Shown one piece after another: positions 13,301-28,300 of a stretch of DNA of 64,000 bases. The stretch covers positions 20,166,997-20,230,996 of the forward strand of contig CM075857.1 in NCBI GenBank assembly GCA_037975125.1, written 5' to 3'. The position numbers and the translations under genes are program-made. Source of the DNA: Latrodectus hesperus (taxonomy: Eukaryota > Arthropoda > Arachnida > Araneae > Theridiidae). The notes below the pieces were generated by a model that searched no databases, was not told the origin of the DNA, and was given only the letters and a program-made list of their open reading frames with translations. Each line of letters begins with the position of its first letter. The first letter of the stretch is position 1.

Positions 13301-16300
13301 CTTAGAAGAATCATGTGCACATTTTTAAAATATTAATTTTCTAATTATCATTGAAAATTAGAAAAAATGTTAAATTGTAAATGTTATAAAAATTTATAAT
13401 TGTGTGTAAATTAATTCAATTTTTTAAATAATTATTAGGTAATTCATAATCTGTTGCAAAAAAGACATATTTTTACTCAGATACCACAAGTCAGATTACA
13501 TTATGAAAATAGTATTATTAAAATGATTAATCAATTTTTTTTCATCAAAATATATTGAATATCTATTTAAAATGGCAGATGTATCCAACCCTAAAGTTTT
13601 TCTATAATTTTTTTTCCATTCTTTGAATATTAAAAAAATTTGTTAAAGGAACCTGATTATTTGTTGAAAACATCTTATAGCAGAGATATATTAACTTGCA
13701 TTTATGATGAATTAATAATATCGATCAATTTTATAGCAAGGGATGCATTTGCTAAGGATAAAATAAACAGCAATTAAAAAATAGAAAAAAGATATTTTAT
13801 TTGTGGTATTTCTATATTATTGTGAAAATTAAACAACTTTGATCGAACAAGATATCAAATAAATTAAAAACAAGTTGAGTAATACAGTACTTAAACCTAT
13901 AATAATGTCAATGTTTTTATGTTATGCTTAAAAAAGTTAAACTACTAAGGTTGCTGCAATTCTTTAGTATGCAGTAAATGCAATATTTTAGTGAATTGTA
14001 TATTAGAAGATAAGATTTAGTCCAAATACACATATTTTTAAATTAAAGATAATGGTCAAAATGAAACTTTCATGTGAAATAAATATGAACTTCACAAAAT
14101 TGACTTATAATTTGGTGGCGGGTGATGAATATTGTTATTTTGGAAGAACATTCAGAATTCATGTGATTCCTAAAATAAAATAAACAAAGTAAGATATCTA
14201 CTAATCTAAATGCCGCAAAATTTATGAACATAAAAGTAATGAACTATACTATACCTTTAGACTTAATAATAAACATTGGAATATAGTTACACATTTACAT
14301 TAAAATGATTTGTGCTTTTATAATTTAAGATACTTATATTGTGCGAAGTATTTATTTGTACTGTTTGAGAAAAAATTAAGAGCAAAAATATATATTTAAA
14401 TATTTGGAGAATGGAATTTATATATAAGGTAAGCTTATTTTTACTTATACTTCCCTTTTTAAATTACCAGAAAATGTGGTGGATGTCTCCATTTAAATCA
14501 CAACTTAATTTACACTTTTCACTTTTTAATATATTGAAACATACATAATTTAACAAATTTAATTATATAGAAATTCTAATTATAAAATTTTTTTTATTAT
14601 TTTGTTACGAAACCATAAAATTGTTATTTTCAATCACAGTGATTTAATTAAGTATGTAAAATTAGTTCATAAATGTTTTTTTTTTAATAAATTAAATTAA
14701 GCGTTTTTAAATTGTATCTAAATAAAACATTGCTTTTATAATAAACATACTTAATGAGAAAATTTGATAACTATATTAAAAATTATATTCCACAATACTT
14801 TAATTTATTTATAAAAGTTTTTTTTAATAAATTTTCAGAAATATTTGATAATTATTATCAAATTATAGGGAAATATAATTTTTTATATTATGTGTATCAA
14901 TAATTAAACATTCAAACAATTCAAAGCCTAGTTAAACAATTAATTAAGAATACACTTATACACAATTTTAAGCAGATATACATTATAGGAAAATTGTACT
15001 ATATTATGTAGTTACTAAAATTGGTATTCGGCAAGCAACCACTGCAAACTAATTCATGATGTTCTTGGCATTTTTAAATTTTTCATTTTATTTCAGACAA
15101 TATTTATGATTGACCATACAATAACTTAAATACTAGATTAAAACTCTGTTTAATATATACATCATCTATTATTTATTAAATCATTTTAGAACAAATATAT
15201 TATAAAATATATTTAAGAAATAAATTATTACATATATTTGTATAATCAGAAGAATATAATATTTGATTGAATAATATAAGGAATAACAAATAAATCAAAG
15301 AATTTACTAACTTTAGGATACTTTAAAGTCATCAATTCAGGATAAACATTGTTAATATTTGAATATGGACCATAATGAGGATATTGTAGAACGTCAACTT
15401 CAGTATCATTGAATGTAGCAAATGCTAATTTTTTGCCATCTTTTGACCACCATAATGCACTGTTAGAGCCCAAGACTTCCTCTAAAAAAAAGATAAATTA
15501 CAATTTAGAATCTTTATTTAAGAACGTAAACATAAGATGCTATTATTAAATTTAGCTGACAAATTTCATGAAAATATTCCAGCTTACAATAATAAAATTA
15601 ATTTATAAATAATTAGCACTGATGTTATAATTTATCAGCTTGTTGCACAAAATGATTTGGTTTGCTAGTTTGTCTTATGGTTATTCCTATGCAAGAGAGT
15701 TAATTGGAGGAAGATTTACAAATTTTGTAACACCAACAACTGATTATCATTTTGAAATACAAGATCATTTTTAATATTCAGAGTTGATTACAGATAGGTA
15801 AACAAATATTACTTCTTTTATCGAAATATGGTTTTATTTATTTACCTATATTACTTCTATCGAAATATGATTTTATTATAAAATAATTTGGTAACATATT
15901 TTAAATTATACAAAAAATTACACTATTTTAAAAAGAACTCAGAAGACATATTAGAAATTTTTCATAAAGAAAGTTTAAAATTAAAACATTTTTTATATTT
16001 TCTCTAAATTTAAGTGTTTTAATACTAAAATCAATTTCTTTACAAGCTTTTATAATAATTATCAAATTGCATTTTTACCTTCATATACCCAGTCAGGCAC
16101 ACCATTAAATATTACACCTTCAACACCAGTTGCTGTTAGTTGGCGAGGTTTAGCATGAACATCTGACATATAATAGACATTGTTATCAAGAACATAAACC
16201 TATGAAATTCAATGGTCAAAATTAATTATGAAATCACTAGATTTTTAAATACTGTGATAAACATTACAAACAAATAATTAAAAATATTAATCTTTCCATG

Positions 16301-19300
16301 CTGATTAAAATTTAAGTAATCATAATTGAAATTACAACTACAAAAGGAAAGAAAATCATTAAACAGAAGATTAAACATGATATTAGAGTGCAGGATAATT
16401 GCAGACAACTGCAATAATATAAATAAAAAGATCCGTAGTGCGATAATTTTTTACATTATATAGACATTTATGTAAATCCTATTTAATTAAAATTATTATT
16501 TACTTGTTTTCTTTTTATAAATTATTATTTCTTTTGTATAAAAAAGAGAATAAATTGCTGAATTAATTTCCTATGCTATATTGTTTACTAATTCTTTCTA
16601 ATAATTAAATTAGCTTATTATAATCAATTTATTACTCCACAATTGGAAGAATTTCAAATGAACTATGCAAAATATAGTAAAACTGTGATATATATGCAAT
16701 GGAATTGGTAAAATATTCTTTTTTAAATTAGAATATAGAATAATTTCCTAATGTCAGAGTCAAGAATGTAAATAAAGTTGAATATAAGTTATTTTCCTCT
16801 TACAGGAGAAATTATTAATTTTTGTTTCAATCAAAAATTCCTAGCATAAGTCCCTGTTACATTAGAGTTGACTTTATTTCAGCAGGAAAAACTCCCACAG
16901 ACTTAACATTACATGATGTCACAACTCAAGTTGCGGCAATTCTCATTCATTGTCCAATGATATTTCAGATTTTTTTACAGCTGTGCAGATTAAATTTAAA
17001 CAAATTTTGTTTATACCAAATTTCATGCCAAATGAAAGTTATTGGCATTATAAGTGTCTAAAAATGAGCATTTTTTTGTGCCTTCAATTTTAAATTTAGT
17101 AAATTTTGTGCCTTCAATTTTAAATTAGTTTTCAATTTTAAAACAGCAAATTTAGATTTAGAATTGGCATATAAATTTCAACATAAAAGAATTTAACAAC
17201 TCAAAAAATTTATATTTTAACAAATATTTTATAATTTAAATTATTTTTTTTAGATAATTTGAAAGCATTTATGCAGATATTCTTCATAGGATATACATTT
17301 ATGTAATAAAAATGCCATGCAAAGTTTAAAAATTTATTAATGAATGTAATGAAGAAAATGTCAAAATTTAGTATCATTAAAATACTATATATATTTGTTA
17401 TTTCATATTATTCTATAATTAACTTAACTTTTATGCTATTTAAAAAACTACAAATTTGAACTTGCAATTGTGAAAAATAATCATTTTATAAGAGATGATA
17501 TACTGCTTTTTGGATTTTATTGATGTTTTTAGTTTTGATACATGCTTTCAAATAGAATCACTTCAAAACAATGCTAATATTTATAATCTAAGTCTGAATG
17601 GATATAATGCAATTAAAACATTATATTGACAAGACCAGTGGAATTTCAATTAAACAGTATTCTTATTAATTACTTATTTTTTTAGCCTCTTTAAGGACTT
17701 AAAATATAATTATTTTGTTTAAAATGCATAAATATTTGACTGAACTTTAAAAAATGTTTATATTACAAATTAAATTTACACTTTTCTTTCCATAATATTT
17801 TTTAAATCTTCACTACTCAAGGCTTTTATGCAAGTTAAAGAATGTAGACAGAAATCTAAATCTAATTTTATTTTTTAATGTGTATTCAGACAATTGTTTC
17901 CTGTCAGAAGATGAAATACTGCAGTGACTAAAGGACGTAGAAATGTGAAATAATTGGCAGAGTTAATTAAAAAATGTTAACACAAGGATGTGTTTATATT
18001 TCCAAAAAATTATATTGAAAGAGAATAATAAATTTTGTAATTAAATACTGTAATATCTTGAAGAACTTGTTTTATTTTCTTAATAAATTGTAAAGATAAC
18101 AGAAAGGGAAAATTTTTCATACATTGATATATTTAAGACAATTTTGATTCAAAAAAAAAAAAGGAAATTCATATAAGTATTGTTTGGAATAATTAGTGTT
18201 TTAAAAACTTGGTTACAAACAAAATTCCTAAATAAGAATTTATCATAAAATCCGAATCTACTAAGTAAAATTTGGCAGGCTTAAAAATCTTAAGATAGAA
18301 AAGTAATCTATTATTAAATCTAGTAAAAAAGCTATTTTCTTACAGCAAAACTGAAAGAAACCTCAAGCGTTTGTTGGACAATAAGTGAGAATTGCAGCAA
18401 CTCAATTTGTGATGCCATGTAATGTTAAGTCTATGAGAGTTGCTCCTAATGAAATAGAAGCAACTTTAATGTAATAGGGACTTAAATATTGTTTAACTTA
18501 AAAAGTGAGTTTTGAGAAATAAAATTCTTAATAAAACTAATAATTGAACAACTGAAATGCCAAGCATTATATCAAAATATTCAACTTAAATACAATTCCG
18601 TACCAACTTTTTTATATTCTAATTCCAAATAAGTTGAGAGATAGTTATTGATTGCGAAAAATTTATTTATATTACTAAATATGGCAACTGAAATAATATT
18701 CAACCAATTTTCTAAATGACAATATTAAAAAGAGTACAAAATATTTAAAAAATTGCATCAGTGTCATACTTTCTCTCAAGAACTTCCAATGGAAATTATT
18801 TTATTTCATAGCCAAACAATAAAGTAAATAAACACTGAATAAATATAGTGGATTTATATATATGTTAATATACACATTAAAATCATATAATTTCTTCACA
18901 AAAAATAAATAAAGTAGCCTGATTAATCTAAGATGAGTTTTAAAAACTGAAACTTGTAAATACAGGAATCTACATAAATATAAATATAATAGACATTGTT
19001 AACATAATAAAATAATAATGAATAAAGTAATTAATTTAAGATCTATATAAAAAAGTGAAGCCTTTTTTAGTTTACTATTTCTAGAAATATAATTCATGAT
19101 ATGAAAAAATTATTTTTATTTCTCATATTGCCATAAAAATTATTCCTTTATTTCTCATCTAAAATTAAAATTATAGAAAGTAGAGTAAGGATTTCCTGTA
19201 GTAAATAGGAATAACAATGATAATATAAGATGAAACATGCTTCTCAAATTGACAGCAAAATGAAATTAATTTTTAGAATTGCAGACTTTTATTTCAAAAC

Positions 19301-22300
19301 TAAAATGATTATAATAATGACTACATACTGCATTTAATTATAAAAGTAAAGAATAAATTTTCAGAGTAACCATTCTTATTTGAGAAACAAATAAAACAAA
19401 AAACAGCTTTTTTATAATATTAAGTGAACATAATACATTGATATATGCATAAGACACACACAAAGTGAATCCATAATGAAACTTTAACAAATTACACTCA
19501 ACTCACCAATTGATTTCCACTAGGGCCCCAGTCAGCATATTGTAATTGAAGGTTTGGTGTTTCTTTGAAAAGAGGTGATAGGTAACTAAAATGAAAACCA
19601 TTAATATAAGCTTGATATTATTTCAATAAAACATACATTTGTAAAACAGTCAAAAATTTACATGAAACAAAATGACCTGATTTGAAAGTTAGAATCATAT
19701 TTAAACATAAAAATGACACTTACTCGCTAGTTATATTGTAAAGCAAAAAGGCAGCTTTATAGCTATATCTAAATATCTGTAGAAAAAGAAACAAAATTAC
19801 ACAATAATCTTATCTTGAAAGAAAATTTTTCTTCAGAATAAACTGAAAGAAAGAATCTTAAATGCTTACACGTTCATACTTGTGTGAAAGTAGAAGATAT
19901 AATCTATCCTTTGAGAGAAAAAATTGTGATATGTTATACTGTCGCTGAAAAGAAAAAATTTGAATTATTTAAAAAATTATGTGCTAATTCTTCATTAAAG
20001 ATGCAAAAATGTAAGCATAAAAAATACAATCTTCTCTTTTTTTTATGAAAGAGCTGAAATTTATGAAATTTTAAACAATAGATTATAACAAAGTATAACT
20101 AAATCATTCAATTTTTAGCATAAAATCTTTTTTGATGTCATTAATTTTGAAGTAGTGAAAAAATTTCCACTTTTTGATATAAGAAAATTAGTGGTATTCA
20201 TTGTAAAAATTGCTTAAAATATATAAATAAAAATCTTTTTTGTTCACATAAAACATGTATGAAACATAAATTAAAGGCTATTAAATAAAAAGTTCTTTTG
20301 ATGTTTTAATTGTAGAAGTTTGAAATAAATTCAGAAATATTTTTATCACACGCACCACAAAATAAAATACAAATTTAAATTTATAATTCAACTCAAATCT
20401 TGAATCAAAGAAAGTTTTGTTAGAGTGAAGAAAAATCTACATAATTTTAAAATGTGGTTTAAAAAGTATTAATATTTAAAAAGAAAATGTAAGATTAAAT
20501 GAGAATAATTTTTAACACATTAAGAACTTTCTTTTTAATTCTTATTAAACTAGTCATGATTTAATTTCCTTAGTTTTACTTAAACTTTTAGGTAAAATAT
20601 TTTTACTTTCTCCTTAATTTCATTTCAAAAAATTTTAAAAAATTTCTTTCAAAAATTGACTATTATCCACAAGTATAGCACATATTTTGGTCATAATTTT
20701 TTATGAACTTTAATATTCTTTAATACTGCACTTCTTTTATATATTAATTTATTTTTCATTTGTTCTACATTACTGCATAATAAATTCCCATTTGTATACA
20801 TTATTAGTAACAAAAATATAAAAATATGTCTTTGCCAATAAATGAAAACTAGGAATACAACACACTCATTTTTATGAACCTCTAAATTATGAATGCAAAC
20901 AACTTAATGAATTAGCAGTTACTCCCTTACATGCTTCTACAAAAAGACATGATAATTAAGTCCCATTTATAAACTGAAGTTTTGATAAATCTCTTTTTAC
21001 TAGTAATTCTTTTTCAATCATTTTTTTATTTGTGTTTAATTTTTCATATTTATTTATTTTATAGTTGAGAAACTTGAACCTCCATTTTCAGTGGAGAATC
21101 ATAAATTTACTCTTAACACCATCAATGGATTTCAACAGTGCTATTAACTGTACTGCTGATATTGAGAACTTATTTAAAGAATTTATGAAGAATTTCTCTC
21201 ACCCATAGCTACTATTTTACAGATTGTGTATCAGAGAGTAATTAATAGCTTCAAATGCAAATTTTGTAATTTACTTTGGCAAGGAATGATCATAATTTGA
21301 AATATCCTTATGAAATTGACATTCTGGACATAATGCATTTTCAATGTTTAGAATAATATTGAAAAAAAGGGTTATTTTAATGTGGTAGTTTTATTAAAAA
21401 ATCATTGTAACAAGGAAGTATAAAAATTTGCTAGGCGACCTGAATGAAGATTTGCCACTCATCCAGGAATTTGAGGGAGGGGGAACCACACACACTTACA
21501 TTGCAAAACGAAACTTTTTTTCCAAACTTAAAGATGGACCCAGATGTAATTTGTAATCTATATGTAAAAAGGATCAGATGATTAACTGATTGAGAACATA
21601 ATAAATGGGACAGAAAAAGTTTCTGATGAAACAAGAATAAAATGACATAGTGCTGTGACCAACAGCAAAACAAGCAAATAAATGGGCAACAATTTAGATA
21701 TCAGATAGAGATAACAAGACAGAGGTACTTTTTTGAGAAAAATAAAGTAAAATGCTTTTCTACAATAAGAAATGGAAAAATGTGTTTCTAAAAATTAAAT
21801 ATAAAACAAAATAAATGCTTACTTTGCCTGATTTTTTTTACCATAAATAAAGTAAAGATTGATTTAAGACCTGTTGAAAGTTAGAACTGAAAAAATATTA
21901 AAGATCTGACATATATATTTTATTTTACAAACTTTTGATTTTAAGAACTATTTAATTGGTCTCTACAATTTATTAAAAATGAACATCTACTATATACATA
22001 TCTCTATTTCTGATATTATATTTTTTAATAATTCAGTATGATTTATTTCCATTATAAGCAAAAGCATTTGTGTCATAAAAAATATTAGATAGATTGATGG
22101 AAAATTATGTGATTAACAATGTTAATTTAGTTAAATTGCAGTTCAGTTTTTATTTAAATATATCAAAGAGACAAAAGATTGATTTAATTTGATTTTTGTT
22201 GGAGTTACAAGTGTTTAAGGTCCAATACTGGACAAATCTGCAAGATGTTTATTTTAATGTTAAAACTCTGGTATCAAATACAAAAGCAAAAATATGAAAT

Positions 22301-25300
22301 AAAATTTCATAAAAATACTTACAATTGTTGTATTAGACATAATAACTTGTTCTGAGCCATTTTTGACATCATAAATTCCAATTGCTCCATACATATCTTG
22401 ATAAATGAACTCGTGATCTAAAAGAAATAAAAGTAAAGTATAAATTTATAACAAATATATTTCACCTTAGTGCAAAGAAATCATTATAATCTCTGATTAA
22501 TAGAAAGACAGAAGTTAGAAAACTTAATGTAGAAGAACACATCTACATATTAAATTATTAGTTCAATGTTATCTTTTTTTTAAATATTGGGGGGGGAGGG
22601 GCACCATTTATATTTGTAAAAACTGAATCAAATTTTTCCTAAAATAACTTTTCTAAATTACTCAGTGATTTGTAATTTTTATAATTTTAAAATAAACTGA
22701 ACAGCTAAAAATGGTATATTTTAATAAAGTATTTTAACATATCGATTATTTTTTTCAATAAAAAAGTTGAAACTGTAAAAGAAATTTCTTTATCTTTGGA
22801 AAAGTAATATGCAATATTTATCAAATACGAAAATAATGTTTTCAAATAAATGGAAGATAAAATGTTAATTTACAATTAAAGCAACTTCATAGATAAATTC
22901 AGCGAATACTATTAGTAGAAGAGATTAATTTTTCTTATTAAGTGCAAATTAGCAATATAAATATTTTTTTTTGACCATTATACATTTTTTCATTGATGGA
23001 AAATTAAAAAATGTCTAGAGTTCAAAGAGATAACTAAATAAAGTATTAATAAATATGAACTAAAATTAAGTAAATGATAATGCAGCTTTTAGACAAATAC
23101 AAATAATTTAATAAAAAAAATACTTTAATGTAGTAAAATTCATTATTAAAGCAAAAAATATTTAATAAAAATTATGAAAATAAATTTCTTTTACAATATA
23201 ATATAGAATACTATTTGATTTATTTGAGGAAAATACAAACACAAAAACCAAGTTACTACAAAATTTGTTTCAAGTAAATAAAATAGTTAATTTTATAACA
23301 ATATCTTGATTGATAAATACAAAAACATAAATAAAAGTTTAAGACCACAAATTCTACTGATCTGAAAAATACATTAACCATTGGATATTCATTTAAATCA
23401 AAAAAATTTTAGTAAATAAATTAATTAATTAACAAAAAATGCTATCTAAATAATCTTTTAAATACATCAAATCCAAACCCATCTTTTTTATAATTATAAT
23501 CACTTCACAAGTTTTTATGAATTGGTAAAAATTATTTCAAAGAATCATTTTTGTATAATAGGACCATCAATAAAACTAAAAGAAAAATTATTTTATTATA
23601 TAACAGACATGTCCTAACCATCCCATAAGAAAGTTTTAAAAATAATTAATTGGTAGTGAAGTGAGAAAAACATTACTCATAAATACAGCAACAAAATTGT
23701 TGAATAAAAAATAGTTTTTTTTTTATATATGTAGGAATTCCTATGAATAATAGTTATTCTCAAAATCCATTGTCATTGCAAGAGAGAAAGATACCTATTT
23801 TTTAGATTGAATTTCAATTTGGAGTGAATTAAACAAAATATTTCTAAAAACATACCTGCTAAAACTAGTTTTTAAGTGAATCAGAATCTTTAAATCATAA
23901 GAATAAGTAGACATAATTGAACAAATCACATACATATTCAATGGTATTCAATTAACTTTACATTTATTTCCAAGCAAAATTACAAATTATTTTTATACTT
24001 GCTGTTTCAATGTGTCTCTAACAAATTTTTTGTTAATAAATTCATGGGAATAATAGCTTTATTTATATGTTTCAATTAATTCACAAGCACAGGCTGCAGC
24101 AAGCTAACTTTCTTACTTCAAATTGCAATAATGCAAAAATTAGTAAAGATAATAAGGTGGGTGTGATCTCGCTCGAGAGGGAAGATCATAAAATTGTATG
24201 ACATTATAATTCACTCACCATCATGTATTGAAGTAATGGTGTTCATTACTTCAATGGTTTTATGTTAAATTAGGCTTTTACTGCATTTGTAGTATTTAAC
24301 ATAAACATTTTACTACATTTACAAATGCAGTAAAAGCCTAATTTTCGAATGGTAGTTCAGTTATTTCAATACAGCGCACTTTCCAAAAACACGTCAAAAT
24401 TGAGTCTTTTGGACCTGTCCTGAACCGGAAGTCTATTATTTTATGTTACGCAGAATTAAAAGGAAAATGGTTCTGTGCAGAAAAGAAGAGGTGGAAACAG
24501 ATATCCCATTAGATCACATGAGAACATCAAAGCAGTAGGTGTTTTTACGATCACTGCAGTGTTCGGCCCACAAACATGCATTTGCCCTTGGAATTTCAGG
24601 TTGTTTTATGAGACTAATTTTGTATGATGAATTTTTTTTATCCATAAAGCAAGTAATTGTGCAAGAACTTTCCAAATGTGACTTTAATGCTAGAAGAAAT
24701 GCATGTGAAGCAATTCTTGATCATGTCTCTTAAGGCACACTTGTCTTTTTCAGTGATAAGGCTCATTTCCATTTGATTGGATTTGGCAATAAACAAAAAA
24801 TATGTATAACTGGGCTGTCGACAACCCCCCGAGAACTCCATCAGAGGCCTTTGCATTCATCATGTATCACCGTTTGGTGTGCGTTTGGTCGGAATTGTAT
24901 ATAATTGTATATTCATTAGTCGGAATTGTAAAAATGAATAGATGGTCACAATTACTTGAAACCATAATGTGAACATCCTGGAAGATTTTCTTTTTGCCAC
25001 AACTTGATGAAGTGCATTTAGGGAAAGTATGGTTTCAGCAGGATGGAAGAACAACCCATACTTCAAGGGCATTCATGTCTGTGCTGCGAGATCACTTCCC
25101 TGGGTGCCTTATTTCAATGAGAAATGATTTGGAGTAGCAAATGCATTCTTCCAATTTGATCACATGTAATTTCTTTTGGGGGGTGTATTTAATACTGATC
25201 TGAAAAGAAATATTCTAAGAGGAATAGCTAACATACCCACCAATGTGCTGGAGAGAGTGATAACAACAGAAGAATTTATTTCATCCAGTACATCAAGAAT

Positions 25301-28300
25301 GCCAGGTATCACTTGCCCAAAATAATATTTGAAACATTGTAAACTAAAACATTAAATATGTAACTTTTGTAAGCAAAAATAAATAAAAAGATATCTTTAA
25401 ATACATTTTTTGCTATTGCAGTACAAAATAAGGAAATTAGCTTGCCACACCCTGTACAAGAAAGTGAACGTTATCTAACAATTTATTCAATAATATTACC
25501 TGAAATCCATGTTCCATTGTAGCCTCTATAACTAAAATGACCTTTGATGACTTCATCTAATGATAATCTACGTTTATTTAAATGTGAACCTCTATCACCT
25601 AAAATCAAATATTGAATTTTTATTAAAGTCAACACTAATACACATAGCACATAAAGATGGCAGTTGCCCATTAAAATAGCATTATTTCAAAATTATGATT
25701 TGAATTATTATAATTCGCAATTTTTGAACAAGAAATGCCATCATAGGATATTTTTTATTTTCCTGTAGTTAAATGGAGCAATTTCAAAATGAAGTACCAA
25801 CTGTTCCAAAATGCATAATTTACAAAGTGTAATAAGTGAATTATTTTTGATGATTGATAATGAAGGCTAGTTATTAAGAGCTGTCACATCTTTGCTTTGA
25901 AATAGCTAACAGTAAAATACTACTATTTTTCAGCAAAGACTACTAAGATAAATTTTGATTTTTTTAAAATTGTTGCTCATTTATTAGTAAAAAAAGTCAA
26001 TATACAATTAAATAATGTCTAGTAATAATTCAACTCAGAAACATAAATAATATTACACAACAATCTTATATTAATGTTTTAGTATTGCACAAAATAAGTC
26101 CATATTAATCAATAAATTTGGTTACATCTTGTTATATTCAATGGAATATACAAGGTGTCTACAGAAAAAGTTTCCTTAATCAATCAAGACCTGCTTATGC
26201 CAATTTTTTTAAATTTTAATGATAAAGGCCACCACAATTTCTAAAGTTGTTTGCTTTTTCATTTAATTTGACAAAATATTTTTATATATTGTTAGCATAT
26301 TTGTATTATATATTTTTTGCTTTGAAATACGATTTCTTATGCATGTTTTCTTCAAGATATGTACTTACATACAATCCATTCTTTTATACTATATGCAATA
26401 TATTATATAAATAGAACAGTTGATAAATTGCAAAAGATCTCATTATTTTCATCAAAAAGAATAACCATTTTTTAAAAGCATATTCAGGAAAGATTTAATT
26501 GTTATAAGGAGTTTCATAGAAAAATATATCTCAATGTGCAAGTTTGAAATTTGATTAAAATATTTATAATTCAAAATAAAGTATAAAAATCAATCCTATA
26601 ATTTCATACCTGGGGTTAGAAGTACAATAGCAGCTACTATAAGAGCACAAACAATTAAAATGACTAAGAGAGCAATGCCTATACCACGCCAATTCTTTTG
26701 GTCCGGACCAACTGCTGCAAGCTCCTAATAATAAAAATATAAATATTTAGCATGCTTATTATAAGCTTTCAAAAGATATATTTAAAATTCAATCCTTAAT
26801 TGTACTAATGGCATTAACATTTTGATATTAATGTTAATTTGATAAAAAAAACAGATCTTAATTATATAAATTTCTTTGATATTTTAATCACAGAAAAAAT
26901 AAATAAAGCTAAGATAAGTTATATACAACATAAAAACTACATTTTAGTTTTTAAAAATAGATTTTATTTTACATTTAAAATAATAGAATTTGAATAAGCA
27001 TTATATGAGGAAAAATTATACAAATTTAAAGAATCAAAAATATTTTTCATTTAAGATGCATGTGAATCCTTCATAAGCATTTTTTTTAATTATAAATTGA
27101 TGCTTTGTTTTCAGTGTATACTATCTAGTTCATAAGTAATTTCATCATACAATTTTTAAAATAATCCATACATTAAAAGATATAAAATCACTGAAACATA
27201 ACTTAGATTTAGAATACAAGAATTTATGCCAATTCTCAAATAGAAATAAAAAAAAATCATAATATTAAAATGTAAAGTATGCTGATAACTGTTCTAAATA
27301 TTTTTAGATTATAATTGATAAAGTAAAAATACAAAAATTAAAATAAATTCATAAATCATATTTCATACATTAAAATGCCATCTTACACATCTTAGGTAAT
27401 AATTTCATGATTGTTGTTCGTTTTTTTTCATTCAGTTTGGAGGAGAAATAGTGATTTGTAAGACACGCTTAATTTTTATGCAGAAAAGCTTAATTCAGAG
27501 ATATTTTTAGAGCAGAAAAATTTATGAGAAAAGCCATTATTAAAATTTGAGAATCATTCTGAACTATAATCATTTTGTTTTACTTATAATCATGGAAATC
27601 ATCACAAATCATAATGTGAAAATTATCATACATTTCAGCTAATTTACATATGAGATGGTTATTCACAAGTAAAGTATAGTTATAATATATTAAAATTATC
27701 AACGTATTTTTCAAATGAAGGAATAAATATGAAGAAACAAAAAATCAAACACAATGATTTATTTTATAAATTGGCAAAAATTAAATATGAATAATAATTT
27801 TAAATTTTTGTAAAATTTGATTCCCAAATAAACAGAGATTATTAAATTATATAAAATAGCTAAATATTATAACTAAAAGCATGCAGAAGTAAAATTTCTC
27901 TAAAAATTATTTTATTTCCAAAAAATAATGACATAAATTAAAAACAGAAAATTATAAATAAGCATTATAATTAATTTAATTTAAGTATTGGTTTACTTAA
28001 GATATCAGTTGAATAAAATTGATATATTATAATTCATCAGAAATATAATAGTCATTTTCTATTAATCATTATGAATATTATAAATTAATTTTTACTACCT
28101 GAGAATTTAACATATTTGAAAGAAATACTTTATATCAAGTATGAGATTTTAATTAAAAATGCAATATTATAAATAACTTCTAAGTGAGTAAATAAAAATT
28201 AATGGTACAATTTGCGATCAGCAGCTTTTTCGTTACGAATCTATAACCAATATTAAAGTAGAATAATGTCATCTCTTCGACATAAAGTGCATGGAACAAA

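Larger units (their letters stand above)
24089..25456 (+). mobile_element. Decayed full-length Tc1/mariner-superfamily transposon in intron 3
   Basis: About 1.37 kb, opposite to the host gene. The ends form imperfect TIRs of about 45 bp: the left reads acaggctgcagcaagctaac, the right reverse complement acagggtgtggcaagctaat. Between them lie remnants of almost a whole transposase (see the pseudogene entry). The right end is close to exon 3, whose donor is only 44 bp away at 25499. Confidence 0.82.

Noticed and set aside
26146..26530. caaggtgtctacagaaaaag as a transposon end in intron 2
   Set aside because: No matching inverted end was found nearby, so no element can be defined.
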